Of a DNA stretch of 64,000 nt, positions 1 through 11,403 are shown piece after piece. How positions within the stretch are numbered: the stretch's first letter is position 1; every line of letters starts with the position of its first letter. The stretch covers positions 5,952,001 through 6,016,000 of the forward strand of contig OU612069.1 of assembly GCA_914767715.1 (NCBI GenBank), in the 5' to 3' direction. This DNA comes from Membranipora membranacea (taxonomy: Eukaryota > Bryozoa > Gymnolaemata > Cheilostomatida > Membraniporidae). The notes beneath the pieces were generated by a model. That model was not told the DNA's origin. It ran no database searches and was given only the letters and a program-made list of their open reading frames with translations. The position numbers were made by a program, and so were the translations under genes.

Positions 1-177
1 AAAGCAAGAGTAAATCAAACAGGCCTATCATTCAATGACACAATAGAACTCGTTTGTACAGAATGTCTGGTGGTCACTGTAAATTCTAAAGATAACAATG
101 CAGCCGATAATAATAATCTGAGAGCTTTGAAAGATTATCTGCTTAAAGGCTTTCCTGGCAATAATTTATCGCTTTAA
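1..177 (+). CDS. 3'-terminal coding fragment of an unrecognised gene
   Basis: One reading frame is open from the first base to a TAA at 175-177 (58 codons), entering from outside the window. The peptide is not low complexity. It has a hydrophobic, Cys-containing stretch (ELVCTECLVVTV), then an Asn/Asp-rich linker and an ending in PGNNLSL. Sequence after the stop is AT-rich and has no long frame, which suits a 3' UTR. I do not recognise the family. The start or acceptor site lies outside the window. A chance open frame of this length in AT-rich DNA is possible, so confidence is moderate. Confidence 0.45.
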   Translation, partial: KARVNQTGLSFNDTIELVCTECLVVTVNSKDNNAADNNNLRALKDYLLKGFPGNNLSL

Positions 178-643
178 ATCTTAACTGCTGTAATGACCAA
201 GTGTCTCATGATGACTTGTTACAAGTGCAATGGAATGTGTGTAAAGGATTAACAAACAGTGTTAATTATATTTGATTGGACAATTAAAATTTTTGACAAC
301 AAGGATATCAAGGTAATTATGTAATTATGCCTGTTATTGGCTAACCTCCCTGCTTGTGGTACTCAAGCTGCCAGATTAAAATTTGTTACTTTAAATGGTG
401 TTGCCACTAGTCTATCATTTTAATACTATCTGTACTAGTGCTAGCTACTAGGGAACTACCATCCATGAGTGAGATAGGAAAATGCCAAAATTGTTTCCTG
501 TACACCATATAACTGAGATTGCTGAGAATAATTATAGTATAACATCAAGAGCTCCTTTGTAGACAGGAAATGAATATATACCAGGCTTACAATAGTTGAT
601 TTACCTTACCTTTCGATTTCCAACATGACTAAAAGAAAAGATT
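178..643. other. intergenic / 3' flank, nothing recognised
   Basis: AT-rich sequence after the stop codon at 177. I see no coding frame, RNA or repeat here. Confidence 0.4.
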
Positions 644-717
644 TGCCCCGGCCGGGATTTGAACCTGGGCCTCCCGCATCATGGACTTCGATGCTACCTT
701 GCACAGCAATATTTATT
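644..717 (-). pseudogene. tRNA-derived remnant (T-arm and 3' acceptor strand)
   Basis: On the minus strand the sequence carries a B-box-like GGTTCAAATCC inside a T-arm (CCAGG, loop TTCAAAT, CCCGG) followed by a CCGGGGC acceptor 3' strand and an A. The matching 5' acceptor strand GCCCCGG is absent upstream, and the D and anticodon arms fold poorly. This looks like a tRNA pseudogene or the head of a tRNA-derived SINE, not a functional tRNA. Confidence 0.4.
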
Positions 718-1571
718 CATTACAACAGTTCTTGCCTGGTCATCTAAATCCAAATTCATTGAATACAATGTCAATCCAATTATATAATATTGACTAGAAC
801 TGTAAAGGCTTGTATTAGAACTATACAATAGCAATAATGAACGTAATTTATATAACAGGTACTCAGTTCATTAAAGTCAATTTGGGCAAATCTTGGGCTA
901 AGAAGTTGTCTTCTCTTATTGTTGAAATTTGGTGGCTCATTTGCAGTATAGAGTTATCACCCCATCTATCTATCTGTGTAAAACATTTTAGTTTCAAGCA
1001 TGTGGATAGACTGCTTCACAGAGTAAAGGGATTCAGAGAAAATTTTTTAACAATAGTCAAGGAAAGAGTTTTTTACTCCTTGGTCAAGGTACCTGCGAGC
1101 TTTGCATCAAGGGGAAAGTTATGGGAAGCTTGATGCCAAAAACTCCTTTCATCTATTTGTCAGAATTATAGGGTTCTGGAGAATGAACTGAATTCAAAGT
1201 TCTTGATTACAGTAAAATATAGAATATGCAGGCTCTCCCGTAAAAAACTTCTCTTTGTACAGCCTTACTCCACAATTAGACATGAAGTTTTATGCTTAAA
1301 TTACACCTAACTATCCTAGCTAAATCGATACGGTGGGTATAGCTAGGAAGGCAGTATTGTGGCAGTTTTTACAATAGGATTAACTATTACAATCGTTGAA
1401 TGATGCTGCCACAATGTACCCTTGGTCTGTGCAATCATTGAACCTTAAATTTATCCAAAGGGCCTCATATCAAATGTGTCTGCGGTCCATCGTCTACTGG
1501 GGTTTGGTTGGCACCCAGGTGTGCGCCGACCTGCCTGCAAACAGAGAGCAACCTGGCGCAGATATTGTGGC
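718..1571. other. non-coding stretch, nothing recognised
   Basis: Short open frames exist (for example 837-1133 and part of 1396-1722) but they have no recognisable domain or splice context. The second runs into a duplicated non-coding block, so I treat both as chance frames. Confidence 0.35.
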
Positions 1572-2068
1572 CTGGCCACTAAGGCAACGAATTTCGCCGC
1601 CTATGCTCCGGGATTTGGCTTGTGACAAGACATCTGATTTAAATCAACCTTCAATTTTAATCAGTCTTGAGACACAAAGTTTATCCTCAGGTTTTGATAT
1701 TCTAATATTACATTGCCTTTAATTTGGAAAAGATAAACAAGGCACAACAGTAACAAATTCTTTCCCTGTAATGAAACACAGAGACTGCAATACAACTGGT
1801 TGTTTACAAATAAGATTTTCTTGAGGGATTAGAAAATTTACTGTGAGAAAACAATGTCTGTAATTGCTCTAACTGATATCTTCATCCAGCTTAGGTCTCA
1901 ATTGTACTTGGATCGTTTCAATGCACCGCATGGAGAATTGCTTCAGATTTTGTTTGGAGGCCATCTCAGATTTGTTGTTTATTGAGGCAGCCCACCTGTT
2001 TGGCTAACCGAATCCTCAAAAGTAACGACATTATAACTTGTTGCAGTATAGATGCAGTCCCAGGGCAC
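1572..2068 (+). repeat. direct duplication, copy 1
   Basis: This block begins CTGGCCACTAAGGCAAC and ends CAGTCCCAGGGCAC. It recurs in the same orientation at 2832-3375 with scattered substitutions over its whole length. Copy 1 lacks a roughly 44-bp segment present in copy 2 near 2922-2966. No coding potential is shared between the copies. Confidence 0.8.
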
Positions 2069-2490
2069 CCTCTACTTGATTGTGCAATAACTCCCGGAAG
2101 AAGGTTCACCCGGCTAACCAAGAGTGAAGTGATTGCAACATTGTATAACTTTTTAGAAGCATGGACCATGTTTTTGTTGAGTAAAGAGAGTGTGGATAAT
2201 TGAATGTCGACAAGGTGTCATGGTCGATTGCAAAATTGGAAATATATGAGTAGCCAGCCACTAAAGCCTATTGATTCAACATAATATGATATGATATTTT
2301 AGATGCAATAAAATTGTTATAAAAAAACGGGGCACCCAATATGGGCTAAATTTTTTGTATCAGAACTGGGGTTTCGGGCTTGGAATGCTGGTTGGAAAAT
2401 ATATTTGGACTGAGCAGGATTACAAATTGTCTAGCACTGGGCTATCACTCACTGACTTGAGATGAGCATAATGATCAGGCGCAGCCCGAT

Positions 2491-2547
2491 CCACACGCCG
2501 TAGGCGTGGCGGGGAGGGTGTGGGAGGGGCGCTTAAGCGCCCTCCCA
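2491..2547. repeat. GC-rich double hairpin
   Basis: Two adjacent inverted repeats stand out from the AT-rich surroundings. One is CCACACGCCG/TAGGCGTGG at 2491-2509. The other is a near-perfect palindrome centred on TTAA at 2521-2547, with arms GGGAGGGGCGC and GCGCCCTCCC. It lies between the two copies of the 0.5 kb duplication, so it may belong to an inserted element. Confidence 0.6.
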
Positions 2548-2704
2548 CCACGGAAATTTTTGCATATCGGTAGCAAAATAGTGCAAGCAGAGAGGTATTC
2601 CAATAGCTCACTGAGCTGTTGGGTACTTTCAGAAAACAACTCAATAGCAGTAGAAGATTACGGTAAAAATGCTCCAGTTATAAAGCACCCATTTGAAAAA
2701 AAAC

Positions 2705-2787
2705 TGACCTTGATGGGATTCGAACCCACAACAATCTGATTAACAGGGATTATCAGGCAGACGCTCTACACACCAAGCTATTCAGCC
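2705..2787 (-). pseudogene. degenerate tRNA-like gene, Asn-type anticodon region
   Basis: The minus strand shows an A-box-like GCTTGGTGTGTAGAGC and a canonical B box, GGTTCGAATCC, in a good T-arm (GTGGG, TTCGAAT, CCCAT) followed by CAAGGTC-A. The middle contains CTGTTAATCAG, reminiscent of a tRNA-Asn(GTT) anticodon arm. The acceptor stem has about three mismatches, the anticodon loop is oversized and the total is 83 nt. A tRNA pseudogene or SINE head fits better than a working tRNA. Confidence 0.45.
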
Positions 2788-2831
2788 ATTCACGGAAATT
2801 CGTGGGCCGTGAGTGGTAATATACGCCACTG

Positions 2832-3375
2832 CTGGCCACTAAGGCAACAAATTTTGCCGTCTATGCTCCAGGATGTTGCTTGCGACAAGACATCTGATTT
2901 AATTCAACCTTCAATTTTAATCTGATGTAATAATGCTATAATACATAAATATCATAAGAAGCAACAAGTCTTGAGACACAAAGGTAATCCTCAGGTTTTG
3001 ATATTCTAAAATTACATTGCCTTTAAATCCTTTGGAAAAGATAAACAAGGCACAACAGTAACAAATTCTTTCCCTGTAATGAAACACAGAGACTGCAATA
3101 CACTGGTTGTTTACAAATAAGATTTTCTTGAGGGATTAGAAAATTTACTGTGAGAAAACAATGTCTGTAATTGCTCTAACTGATATCTTCATCCAGCAGA
3201 GGTCTCAATTGTACTTGGATCGTTTCAATGCACTGCGTGAAGAATTGCTTCCAATTTTGTTTGGAGGCCATCTCAGATTTGTTGTTTATTGAGGCAGCCC
3301 ACCTGTTTGGCTAACCGAATCCTCAAAAGTAACAGCATTATAACTTGTTGCATTATAGATGCAGTCCCAGGGCAC
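2832..3375 (+). repeat. direct duplication, copy 2
   Basis: Second copy of the block at 1572-2068. The right edges of the two copies end at the same point (CAGGGCAC), after which the sequences are unrelated. The duplicated piece includes the phrase GGCAGCCCACCTGTTTGGCTAACCG in both copies. Confidence 0.8.
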
Positions 3376-5224
3376 GATTTTTAAACAAATGTACAAATTC
3401 AACCGTAACATGAATGCTGTCAATGGTTATTTCAGGACTGCAATTCCTTAATGGTGATAGATACACCAAGGTCGAACATACAGAAACCAGCTCACTGAAA
3501 ATGCAGCAGAATATTTCACATAGAATATCATGTGTGTTATTAAGGGTGAGCCCTCCAGACACACAGTTATCATAATCCTATACGCATCCAGCATAGTTAC
3601 ATTAGCGTTTTTCAATAATAAAAATATTGGGATGACATTCGAGTAAAATTTAATATCAAACATTTGGGTGTAGTTCGAAAATGCTATCATTGAGCAGTAT
3701 CCACTGAAAAAGCCAAATCCAAACCATGTTTCGAAATATTAATAATATTAATTATTTTGAGGTCTATAGTCATTCTGATAGAATTTGATGGGTGACTGAT
3801 GGGTCACCACGATCTATACTGAAAACTTATATCAACCAACAGAAATATTCTTTTGTTTAAGTTCAGTATAGCATCTCCATTGTCATTTGTAAATTGCTCC
3901 ACTCCTTTGATAAAAGGCAATTAGAATTTGTTTGAAACTGTACACAATGGCATAGAAACTACAAATATATAGGCTCTTTGCACTGCCTTGCGCAACATTG
4001 CCACTGCACTGATGGATGAAATAAACACCGTAATGAAAAAGTAAATCGCAATTTTAAATATGTCAAAAAAATATTTCAAACATGCCCTCAAAAGCTCATT
4101 CAGATAATGTGATGAACTGATGCTCCAAAAAAAACCAGATCTCTGTGAGTTACCATGTCGAAGTGTAGTTCTGCCCAAACAGAAAAACACGAACTTGGAG
4201 ATTTTTTGTCAGATTTGGAGTTTTTTGAAGAAAGAGATAAATGAATAGTTAGCTGATTGACTAACGATCCAGGTGACCAAATGTGGTTATTCTGAATTAA
4301 AAACTGTAGGAAGGAGATAGCTTTTGGAAAAGTAAGGAGGAGATAACTACAACTGAGCATTTTTGACTTTAAATAACTGAGTAGGGTTAATTACTCAATA
4401 ATGGTTGCTGGTTGGTTAATGATATATGGGTCAGTTACGAACAATTCAAGAATTGTACAGAATTGTCCAACAAATCTTGGGTATGAAACGCAGTGTCATA
4501 AAGCCATACCCTAGAACCCCATTGGTATTTGGGTCTTCCAACTAAAACATACCGTAGAAGAGTAAAGTATTCATCGGAGGTTATGTCCGCATTATTGCAC
4601 TGCTTGCAAAAGTGAGATTTATGGTTAGCCCACTTTCACTCAACCAACTTTCATATACACCCCAACCTTGACGAGTAAAAGTTGGTGTCAATACTAAGTT
4701 ACCACAAAAAAGCTAGACTAAACTCAAGTTTATGTTTAATTATTAATTTATTCGTCCATATACCAACAAGATTATCGCGGATAGTTTAATATAGTATAGA
4801 CTGCCTCTATTGGATTGCCATCTTGTTAGATGAGGTAAAACAAAAACATTATACTACCAAAAGACTTTAGTTCCACTTATCTTATTTTATGTAATATTAT
4901 TTTGCTGAAAGTGGTCAGTTTAAAATTAGGATTAACTGAAGAGAAAAGCACTTACACAGGTTTTCACCAAAAAATTATATGCTATATATAATTATATTTA
5001 TATATGTTTATGGTCATTGCATAACAATTCGGCGCCTTATGAGTTGGCTGTACACAATGAAAGTTGCTCTGTCCACAAAATCAACTTGAGGGTCAACAAA
5101 TTTTAAATCTTATCTACAAACTCATTTTAAAGCTATTATTGCCAGTTGTAATTTTGTTCACCTGGATAACAGAAGGAATTACTCTAAATGAAGTTTCCTA
5201 AATCTTTTATTCTGTTGTTTGCAG
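3376..5224. other. intergenic or intronic stretch, nothing recognised
   Basis: AT-rich sequence with short unsupported frames on both strands. Upstream exons of the gene starting at 5225 may lie here, but I found no convincing one. Confidence 0.35.
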
Positions 5225-5281
5225 CTGAAGGAGAGGGAAGTGTTCAACAGAAAATGGATGTCGGGACTAAGAAAACTGAGA
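5225..5281 (+). CDS. exon of the broken AT-hook-like gene
   Basis: Flanked by an acceptor (TTCTGTTGTTTGCAG) and a good donor (A|GTAAGC). It begins with two bases completing a codon, encodes EGEGSVQQKMDVGTKKTE and leaves one base (A). That base plus the first two bases of the next exon at 6282 gives Asn, so the phases fit exactly. Short, acidic then basic, with no recognisable domain. Confidence 0.5.
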
Positions 5282-5460
5282 GTAAGCTTTCTTTGCTACA
5301 GCATAATATTGGTTGTATTTTGCAAGTAGGAAATTTCAAATTTTCCCATGCCAATCTCCCCAGAAGTCAGTATAACTCCGGTCCTCCTAGTTAGACTAAG
5401 AAGGGAAGTGGATTAGACAATGACAGAGTTTTATCTGTTGTCATTGACTTGTTCTAATTG

Positions 5461-5825
5461 GAGAATTTCAGAGCATTGCATCATGGGACACTCTGTGATA
5501 TGCCCACTGTTCACAGACCTCTCTGCTCTCTTTTGGAATCCCAAAAAGTTGCATCATGGGATATTCTAAAACATACCCACTGCTTGTAAGCCTGATCTTT
5601 TTACCTGGGAATTCCATAAAATTGCATCATGGGGTGTTCTTCAGAATTCCTACTGTATATAAGCCTGCAAGTTCTACTGAGAAATTTGCGAAAATGACAT
5701 TATGGTTTTTCTTTGACACGCCTGCAGTTTAAAGGACCTCTTCCTCTACTTGAAAATTCCAGACATTTGAATTGTTTGATGTTCTTTAACACGCCCTTTC
5801 GTGGGTATCCTGTTTTGGTGTCACA
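5461..5825 (+). repeat. 73-bp tandem repeat, 4-5 diverged copies
   Basis: The phrase TTGCATCATGGG recurs at 5476, 5549 and 5622, with degenerate copies at 5695 and about 5768: an exact 73-bp period. Each copy also has a GAATTYC-like stretch about 15 bp upstream and a downstream ATA(C/T)CCACTG or AAGCCTG-like part. It lies within the intron between exons 5225-5281 and 6282. Confidence 0.75.
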
Positions 5826-6281
5826 TGGCCTAACTCATTTGGTAGAGAAGAGAACAATACAAAATAGACGGATAAATCTGCAACACAGTAAGGCTGTGTA
5901 TCTGATATCAGTAGTGAAATCAACCAAGATGTACATTATCGGGGTGAGGGTAGACCATAGAAATAGACCTAACATAGACATAGACGTAAATGTCTGTATT
6001 GTGTAACATAAGATGATGTTTAAATTAGTAGACAACGGCATTTTGTAACATGTTCACCTGTAAGATAAGTGTCTATCAGTCTCACAGTTATGAATTGCAT
6101 TTTAATCTCCAATTCAAACACTAAGTAAAAGAATGTTAGGGCAAATCGCAATATATTTTATGCAGATTTGACGTCAAAAGTTTAATTCGCTTATTGCAAT
6201 GATGCTTTTAAGATTCATGGAAATCTTATTGGAGAGCATTAGATCAAAAATTAATCAATTTAAATTACTTTTCTATTTTAG

Positions 6282-6857
6282 ACGAGGAGGAGGTAGACCA
6301 GTATACACCACCAGGTCAGAGTACCAGTAGTAGAATCTGCTCTGTGACTCCTAACCTATCTCGCTCTTCTAGTAGTATCTAAGTCTCCAGCACATCAAGT
6401 CATACAAAGTAAAGGGGGATCCTCTGGTGACATCAGCCAATCAGATGACTACCCTGTAGCCAACAACCAATCAGATGACTTCCCTGTAGCTGACAGCAAA
6501 TCAGATGAGCCCGCTGTAGCCGACAACATTCTTGAGTGTGAAGCCAATAAAGCTGTCAGGACAGCAGAAGCTTCTGATGAAGAATCTTCTGTGTCAAGAA
6601 ATAGAAACCGTGTACTACCACTTCCCTCATCTCAATCTGGCAGTGATGTCTCTATGGATTATTGGGCTGCCGCAGCACCAGCTAAGCGCTCTGTTGATTA
6701 TGGGACCACAGTATCAGGTTCTCCAACACATGCTCAATCAACCAATGACAACTCAGTAGATGATGGAGTTGCTGTCCTCTGCGGAGCTCCCTCAATTGAC
6801 TACGGGGCAGGAGTCAAACCAGCCCTGACCCTCCCTTCGTCTCAGGCAGTTAGCTGT
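6282..6857 (+). pseudogene. Ser/Asp-rich exon with a 10-residue repeat, interrupted by a LINE
   Basis: Starts after a pyrimidine-rich acceptor (CTTTTCTATTTTAG). Reading begins EEEVDQYTPPGQSTSSR and continues to a TAA at about 6378. The obvious continuation is in the next frame (SKSPAHQVIQSKG), so one base was gained or lost near 6375. At 6435-6525 three 30-bp repeats encode QSDDYPVANN, QSDDFPVADS and KSDEPAVADN. The frame stays open through SIDYGAGVKPALTLPSSQ to about 6857, where retrotransposon sequence begins. Its host continuation lies beyond 8890. Confidence 0.55.
6435..6525 (+). repeat. in-frame 30-bp repeat, three copies
   Basis: CAATCAGATGA recurs at 6438 and 6468, with AAATCAGATGA at about 6498, a 30-bp step that is a multiple of three. 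It encodes a decapeptide with an invariant SD core and a PVA or AVA tail. Differences are mostly at the third and tenth residues of each repeat. Confidence 0.8.
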
Positions 6858-8890
6858 GCGTCTTTTTTGTTTGAAGTTTGTTTATTGCCTATATTCTAAT
6901 ATCCATCCTGGGATAGGTTGATAGCATCGAATGTACAGCACATACATGGAAAAATAAAAATAAAAGGAGTCTGAGCTGCATTAGTTAAAAAATCGCATGT
7001 AAAATTCAAAAAAGGTATTTTGTCTTTTGGTTGTTCTACACTTGGATGGCCTATATTTATCTATTTTTGCTCTACAAGCAGATGTTCTGTTTGTGTTTAT
7101 TTAAATACGAGAGTTCAAGGGGTGATTATCGTTGTCAGCTATTCTAGTGGAATGTTCACTGCAAGTGGTGTGCAGGAATGTTGTGATGGGTGGCAGTGCT
7201 AAATGGTCCAGCTTCTGCTCGTAGTTGTCAGAGAATGTTAGCACAATCCGAGTAGCAGAGCGCTGGATCCTCTCGAGTCGTGTTTTATCGGTGTCTGATA
7301 GTAGATTATACCATGCAGGGCAGGCGTAGGAGATTATAGACTTAATGTTAGCTATATAGAAGGTTCTGAGGCCATCACTATCCATGCCCATGTGTTTTAG
7401 CAGTCTCATCAAGTATAATCGTTGAGAGCATTTAGATATAATAATATAGTCAACATGATTGCTGAAAGTTAGTGTGTTGTCTATGAATACGCCTAAAAAC
7501 TTGGGATGCTCAGAGGGAGAGATAAAGAGGTTATCATCTCCATAGGATATACCAAGGCGCATAGCAGGTTTGTTTGTAATAGCTACATTCAGTATCACAG
7601 TTTTGCTGGAATTCAAAATCATGTTGTTTTGCTCAGACCAGGTGTTTGCTAACAGTATTGCATCAGATATGTTCTCAGTGGATGGATCAACGATGGGCTT
7701 ATAAAAGGTTGTATCATCAGCGTATTTGATACATTTTGTATCATAATCAAAAGATTTTAAGTCATCAACATAAATTAGCCAAAGGATGGGGCCCAGTTTG
7801 GTTCCGTGAGGGGCACCTACTTGAATGGGTCTGTAGTCAGAAAAATTATCACCGTATTTTACACATTGTTGTCTTGACTCCAAAAGACTTTCTACTAAGG
7901 CAATGACATTATTGTTAAAACCAATATGATTCATTCTATATATCAGTATTGAGTGCTGCATCCTACCGAAGGCTTTGGAAAAATCAAGGCATGCATTTTG
8001 TATTAGTTTCACATTAGTATTTGAGTCCAGAACGGTACTGAGTTTCTGTTGGTAGGCATATTGATTAGCGTTAAGTACTTCTGCTAGGTGAGATTTCATT
8101 TTGTATATAATTACTTCCTCAAGTAGTTTGCCGAGATGGAATAATGAGCTGATAGGCCGGTAATCCTTGTATGTAGATGGTGTTTTGGTTTTAGGGATTG
8201 GTACTACTTGCGCCTTTTTCCAAATATCAGGGAAAGAGTTGGTATCCAGGGCACAGTTAATAATGTTGTGTAGTGGAATGGCCATATCTTCTATGCCGTC
8301 CTTAGATATCCATGTGGGGGAGTCTTCATTTGATGTAGCCTTTGAAATATCCAGTTTTCTCATGAGGAGTTTGACTTCTCATATACTTAGATGGTCTAGC
8401 TTGTTGGTGTTAGTAGTTACATATGCAGAGCTCGAGGTAGCTCGTATTTCCCCGACTTCCACATAGTAAGAATTGAGATTTTTACAGAAAGTGTCATTAG
8501 ATAGTTTGGTGTCGTCGATAATCACATGTGTTGATGATTGTTGTTGTTTAGTTTTGTTTGTCAGTTTTTTTATAGTGTCCCACCAGGCTTTAGTGTTTTG
8601 GTTTTTGTTGATGGTTTCCCGGACAAATTTTCTTTTGTTTTGTCTGAGGAGTCGTTGGCAGATAGTTCTCAGTAGTTTGTGCGATGGGCAGCCTTTACGG
8701 TACGCCTAATTTTTGGCACAGATTACTTTGTGTAATGTGTCGCTCATCCAGGGAGGTTTGTCGACCCGGACTTTGGTGGTTTTTATAGGGCAGTGATTGT
8801 CAAGAATCTTAGATATAGTTTCGTTCATTAAATGAACTTTGCTGTTTATATCCTGGGTATTTAGTACTGAGGACCAAGACTGTTCAGCTA
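6858..8890 (-). mobile_element. 5'-truncated LINE (CR1/Rex1-like) with reverse transcriptase ORF
   Basis: An open frame at 7101-8363 on the minus strand encodes reverse transcriptase. Visible motifs are DYRPISSLF, motif A (LDFSKAFGRM), motif B (GTKLGPILW), motif C (KYADDT) and LGVFID. Upstream, in other frames to about 8885, is the linker between endonuclease and RT (PPWMSDTLHKVI; CQRLLRQNKRKF; AWWDTIKKLTNK), showing stops and frameshifts. The endonuclease itself is missing. The 3' end carries AATAAACAAACTTCAAAC, as in the copy at 25.2-26.0 kb. It sits inside a coding exon of the pseudogene. I could not identify a clear target-site duplication. The clade label is from motif resemblance only. 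Confidence 0.85.
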
Positions 8891-10978
8891 ATCCCAGTGC
8901 CAGAGGCCCCAAAAGCCAGAAAGAGAAAGAAATCAGTACCCAGACAACAAAAGACACCACGCCCAAGGAAGCAAGCTGCTGCTAAAGCTCTGCAAAGAAA
9001 AAGGTAGCAGCGGGGGAAAACTGACACATTCTACTTCGTGTCCCAGGCTGGCTCTTAATGATGGCTTAGAATCATCCAATATGTCACCTTGGTTCACACC
9101 TATTGCTAAAAAGAAGCGCATATCCAACATTCAACAAAAAGGTAAGAAGGTTTCTGAGCACAAGCAAGATCAGAATGAGCCCATACAAACAAGTGAAAAC
9201 ACACAGCAAAGACGCTCATTCAGTCAAGATAATAGTATTGTCCATGGCTCAGTAACTTTACCATGGGAAGGAAGGAAAGTGTTCTCTTGAGTTAACCGCT
9301 CACATAGCTCTCATAACTCGGCTAGATTGGCTACAAAAGAATCAACTGACCATGTTGTGGTTGATGAGGTTGTTCTACCTAGTGTGGAGAGTGAACGAAT
9401 GGAGCCTATGCAGAAGCGTGATGACATTGAAGGGAATTCGCACTCTGGGCCTTCTCTGACCCTCAACTCTGTAATTAGTCCACATCAAGAACCTGAGGCC
9501 ACATCAACAGAAGGCCCAGTGGTTGGGTCTGCTGCACCTGATAACGAATCGATTCTCTGTGAGAATGAAACAAATTTAAGAGTCAAAACCAAACCATTTA
9601 CACCCAAACAGTTTCTGAAAACAGTTGATATCAAGCTGGCTGACAGCCCAACTATAACCCAGGATCAACAGCGATCAGATGAAAATGAAATTAATGTTCA
9701 GGTTAACCCTGAGCCTGATGTTATGGGAAATCCCCTTTTGGAAAACCAAGGCTGCTTGAGCGTAGCAACAAAAGGAACAACATCAAAAATCATGAATTTC
9801 AAGAAGCCTGTTGCTAAGGCCGACAGTCCCCCAGCGGTTTAATTACGAGATAAGATATGTGAAAAGTTTGCTGACGTGAGCTTGTCACAACAGATTAAGA
9901 ATTCCCAAAAAGAACCTGTTGATGAAAGGCCCATCGTGAAAGATAGCATGACAAAGGTGAACAAGAAAATCACTAAAAGTATGCAACTAAATGTCAGTTG
10001 GGCAGTTACTGGTCATTTTAACAATTGCCTCAACACACATCTAAAACAAAGTACATGACGGTGGTGTCACACCTTCTAGTGCACTCTTATCTCATAGAAA
10101 TCCATCAGAGAAGCATTGTGCTGTATCAGATGTTACACAGATAGACAACGATACTGTGCCAGAAACACAGGATGCTCCTCCTGTCGCTACAGGAATGGGC
10201 GATGATGAGAAGTTTGAATCTGTACCTGAAACCCAACAGTCCAGGCTGGAGACTGGCGGAGATGTTGAGGCTGAGGTGTCAAAAACACCATCATAAGTTC
10301 AGTGTGACAGCGATAGTGCAGCAGACAAGGAACATGTAAACGCTCAGCCTATTGAAAAAAATTACTGTCCCATCTCCAATCACAGTGCGGCCTAAGCGAG
10401 GTAGACCTGCTAAGAACACCCGGACAAGAACGCGATCGGAGCCTATCAGAGCCATAACCCAGAGCACCTGCTGATGATGAGGAAATCAAAAGTGTGTAAA
10501 CCAAACCTAGAGTGTCATTCGCTGAAATAGTTAAGTATGCCATGACGCCGCGTACTAGAGGTCAAGCTATAGTGGTTATGTTTGAAACGCCTGAGTTAAG
10601 TGGTGCCATCACACCTATCAAGACTATACTGAAGTCAACTAGATCAACTCCTGGTAAAGAGTTAGTGCAAATAGCTTTGATTGCTACAATGCTGTGGCCG
10701 GAGAGATAACGCCCAAGGCCATGCCTGCCAGTGATGGTTTGGTAGACGAAACTGGAGATGACGTATCGTCCAATTCAGATGACACTACAGTGAAGGCCGA
10801 TAGTATAGCAGCTCGCACTTTATTGAAGGACCATAATTTAGCAGATTACAACACTAAAGGGAAGGCCCATAATATAATGGATGACACTATAGTGAATGTC
10901 TGTAACCCATGTCCGGCTCAACATGAAAACAGCAGCAGCAGCAGCAGTCACTTCATGTTCATCTATCCACCTGTTGAG
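8891..10978 (+). pseudogene. basic and acidic low-complexity coding segment with AT-hook-like motif
   Basis: Resumes the host gene after the LINE. It starts with a Lys/Arg-rich stretch (PKARKRKKSVPRQQKTPR), shifts frame at 9003-9047, then runs open except for stops at 9288 (TGA) and 9840 (TAA) to 10055. Next comes DGGVTPSSALLSHR in a shifted frame, a KRGRPAK AT-hook-like motif near 10394, and KPRVSFAEIVKYAM after a TAA at 10497. The last part (to 10978) includes a run of six Ser from an AGC repeat and ends at a strong donor, GAG|GTGAGT. Because the frame stays alive between lesions, the damage looks recent. Function is inferred only from the motifs. Confidence 0.55.
9004..9046 (+). other. possible 43-nt intron
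   Basis: Sequence begins GTAGCAG and ends GTGTCCCAG. Removing it joins the basic segment (..AAAKALQRK) to LALNDGLESSNMSPW in frame, with AG|G completing an Arg codon. The alternative is a one-base frameshift, because the shifted frame is also open across the interval (GSSGGKLTHSTS). Confidence 0.3.
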
Positions 10979-11403
10979 GTGAGTGATCAGATTGATTTAA
11001 TCGAATTTTGGTTATGAAGGACAATGAATTGAATTTCATATGTTTTATTGAATTCTGTGTCTTGTTGTCATCGGGGTTTAACTATTTCCAAACAGAAATG
11101 ATGATTAATGAGGGACTATCAGAATATGCCCCAATGATTGCTCACAATTACAGATAAAAAGACACATACAACGAATAATTGCGTAAAGTAACAAGGTCTG
11201 TCATCGATATACTGCTACGGTATTTGAGCCCATTTCTTCAAACACTTGGGAGTTGCCCTAACCGTCAGAGCTACACTGCCTTCTGTTCTATTGTGTTGGA
11301 GATACTGTCTTGAAGTCCTTCTGATTTGCAAGCATTCATCTGAAAAATCACGAATTCGACAAACTGACATGAAATCATTTCAAGTTCTTTCTCTTTGCTG
11401 CAG

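Noticed and set aside
2705-2787. Functional tRNA-Asn
   Set aside because: The acceptor stem has several mismatches and the anticodon loop is enlarged; kept only as a tRNA-like remnant.
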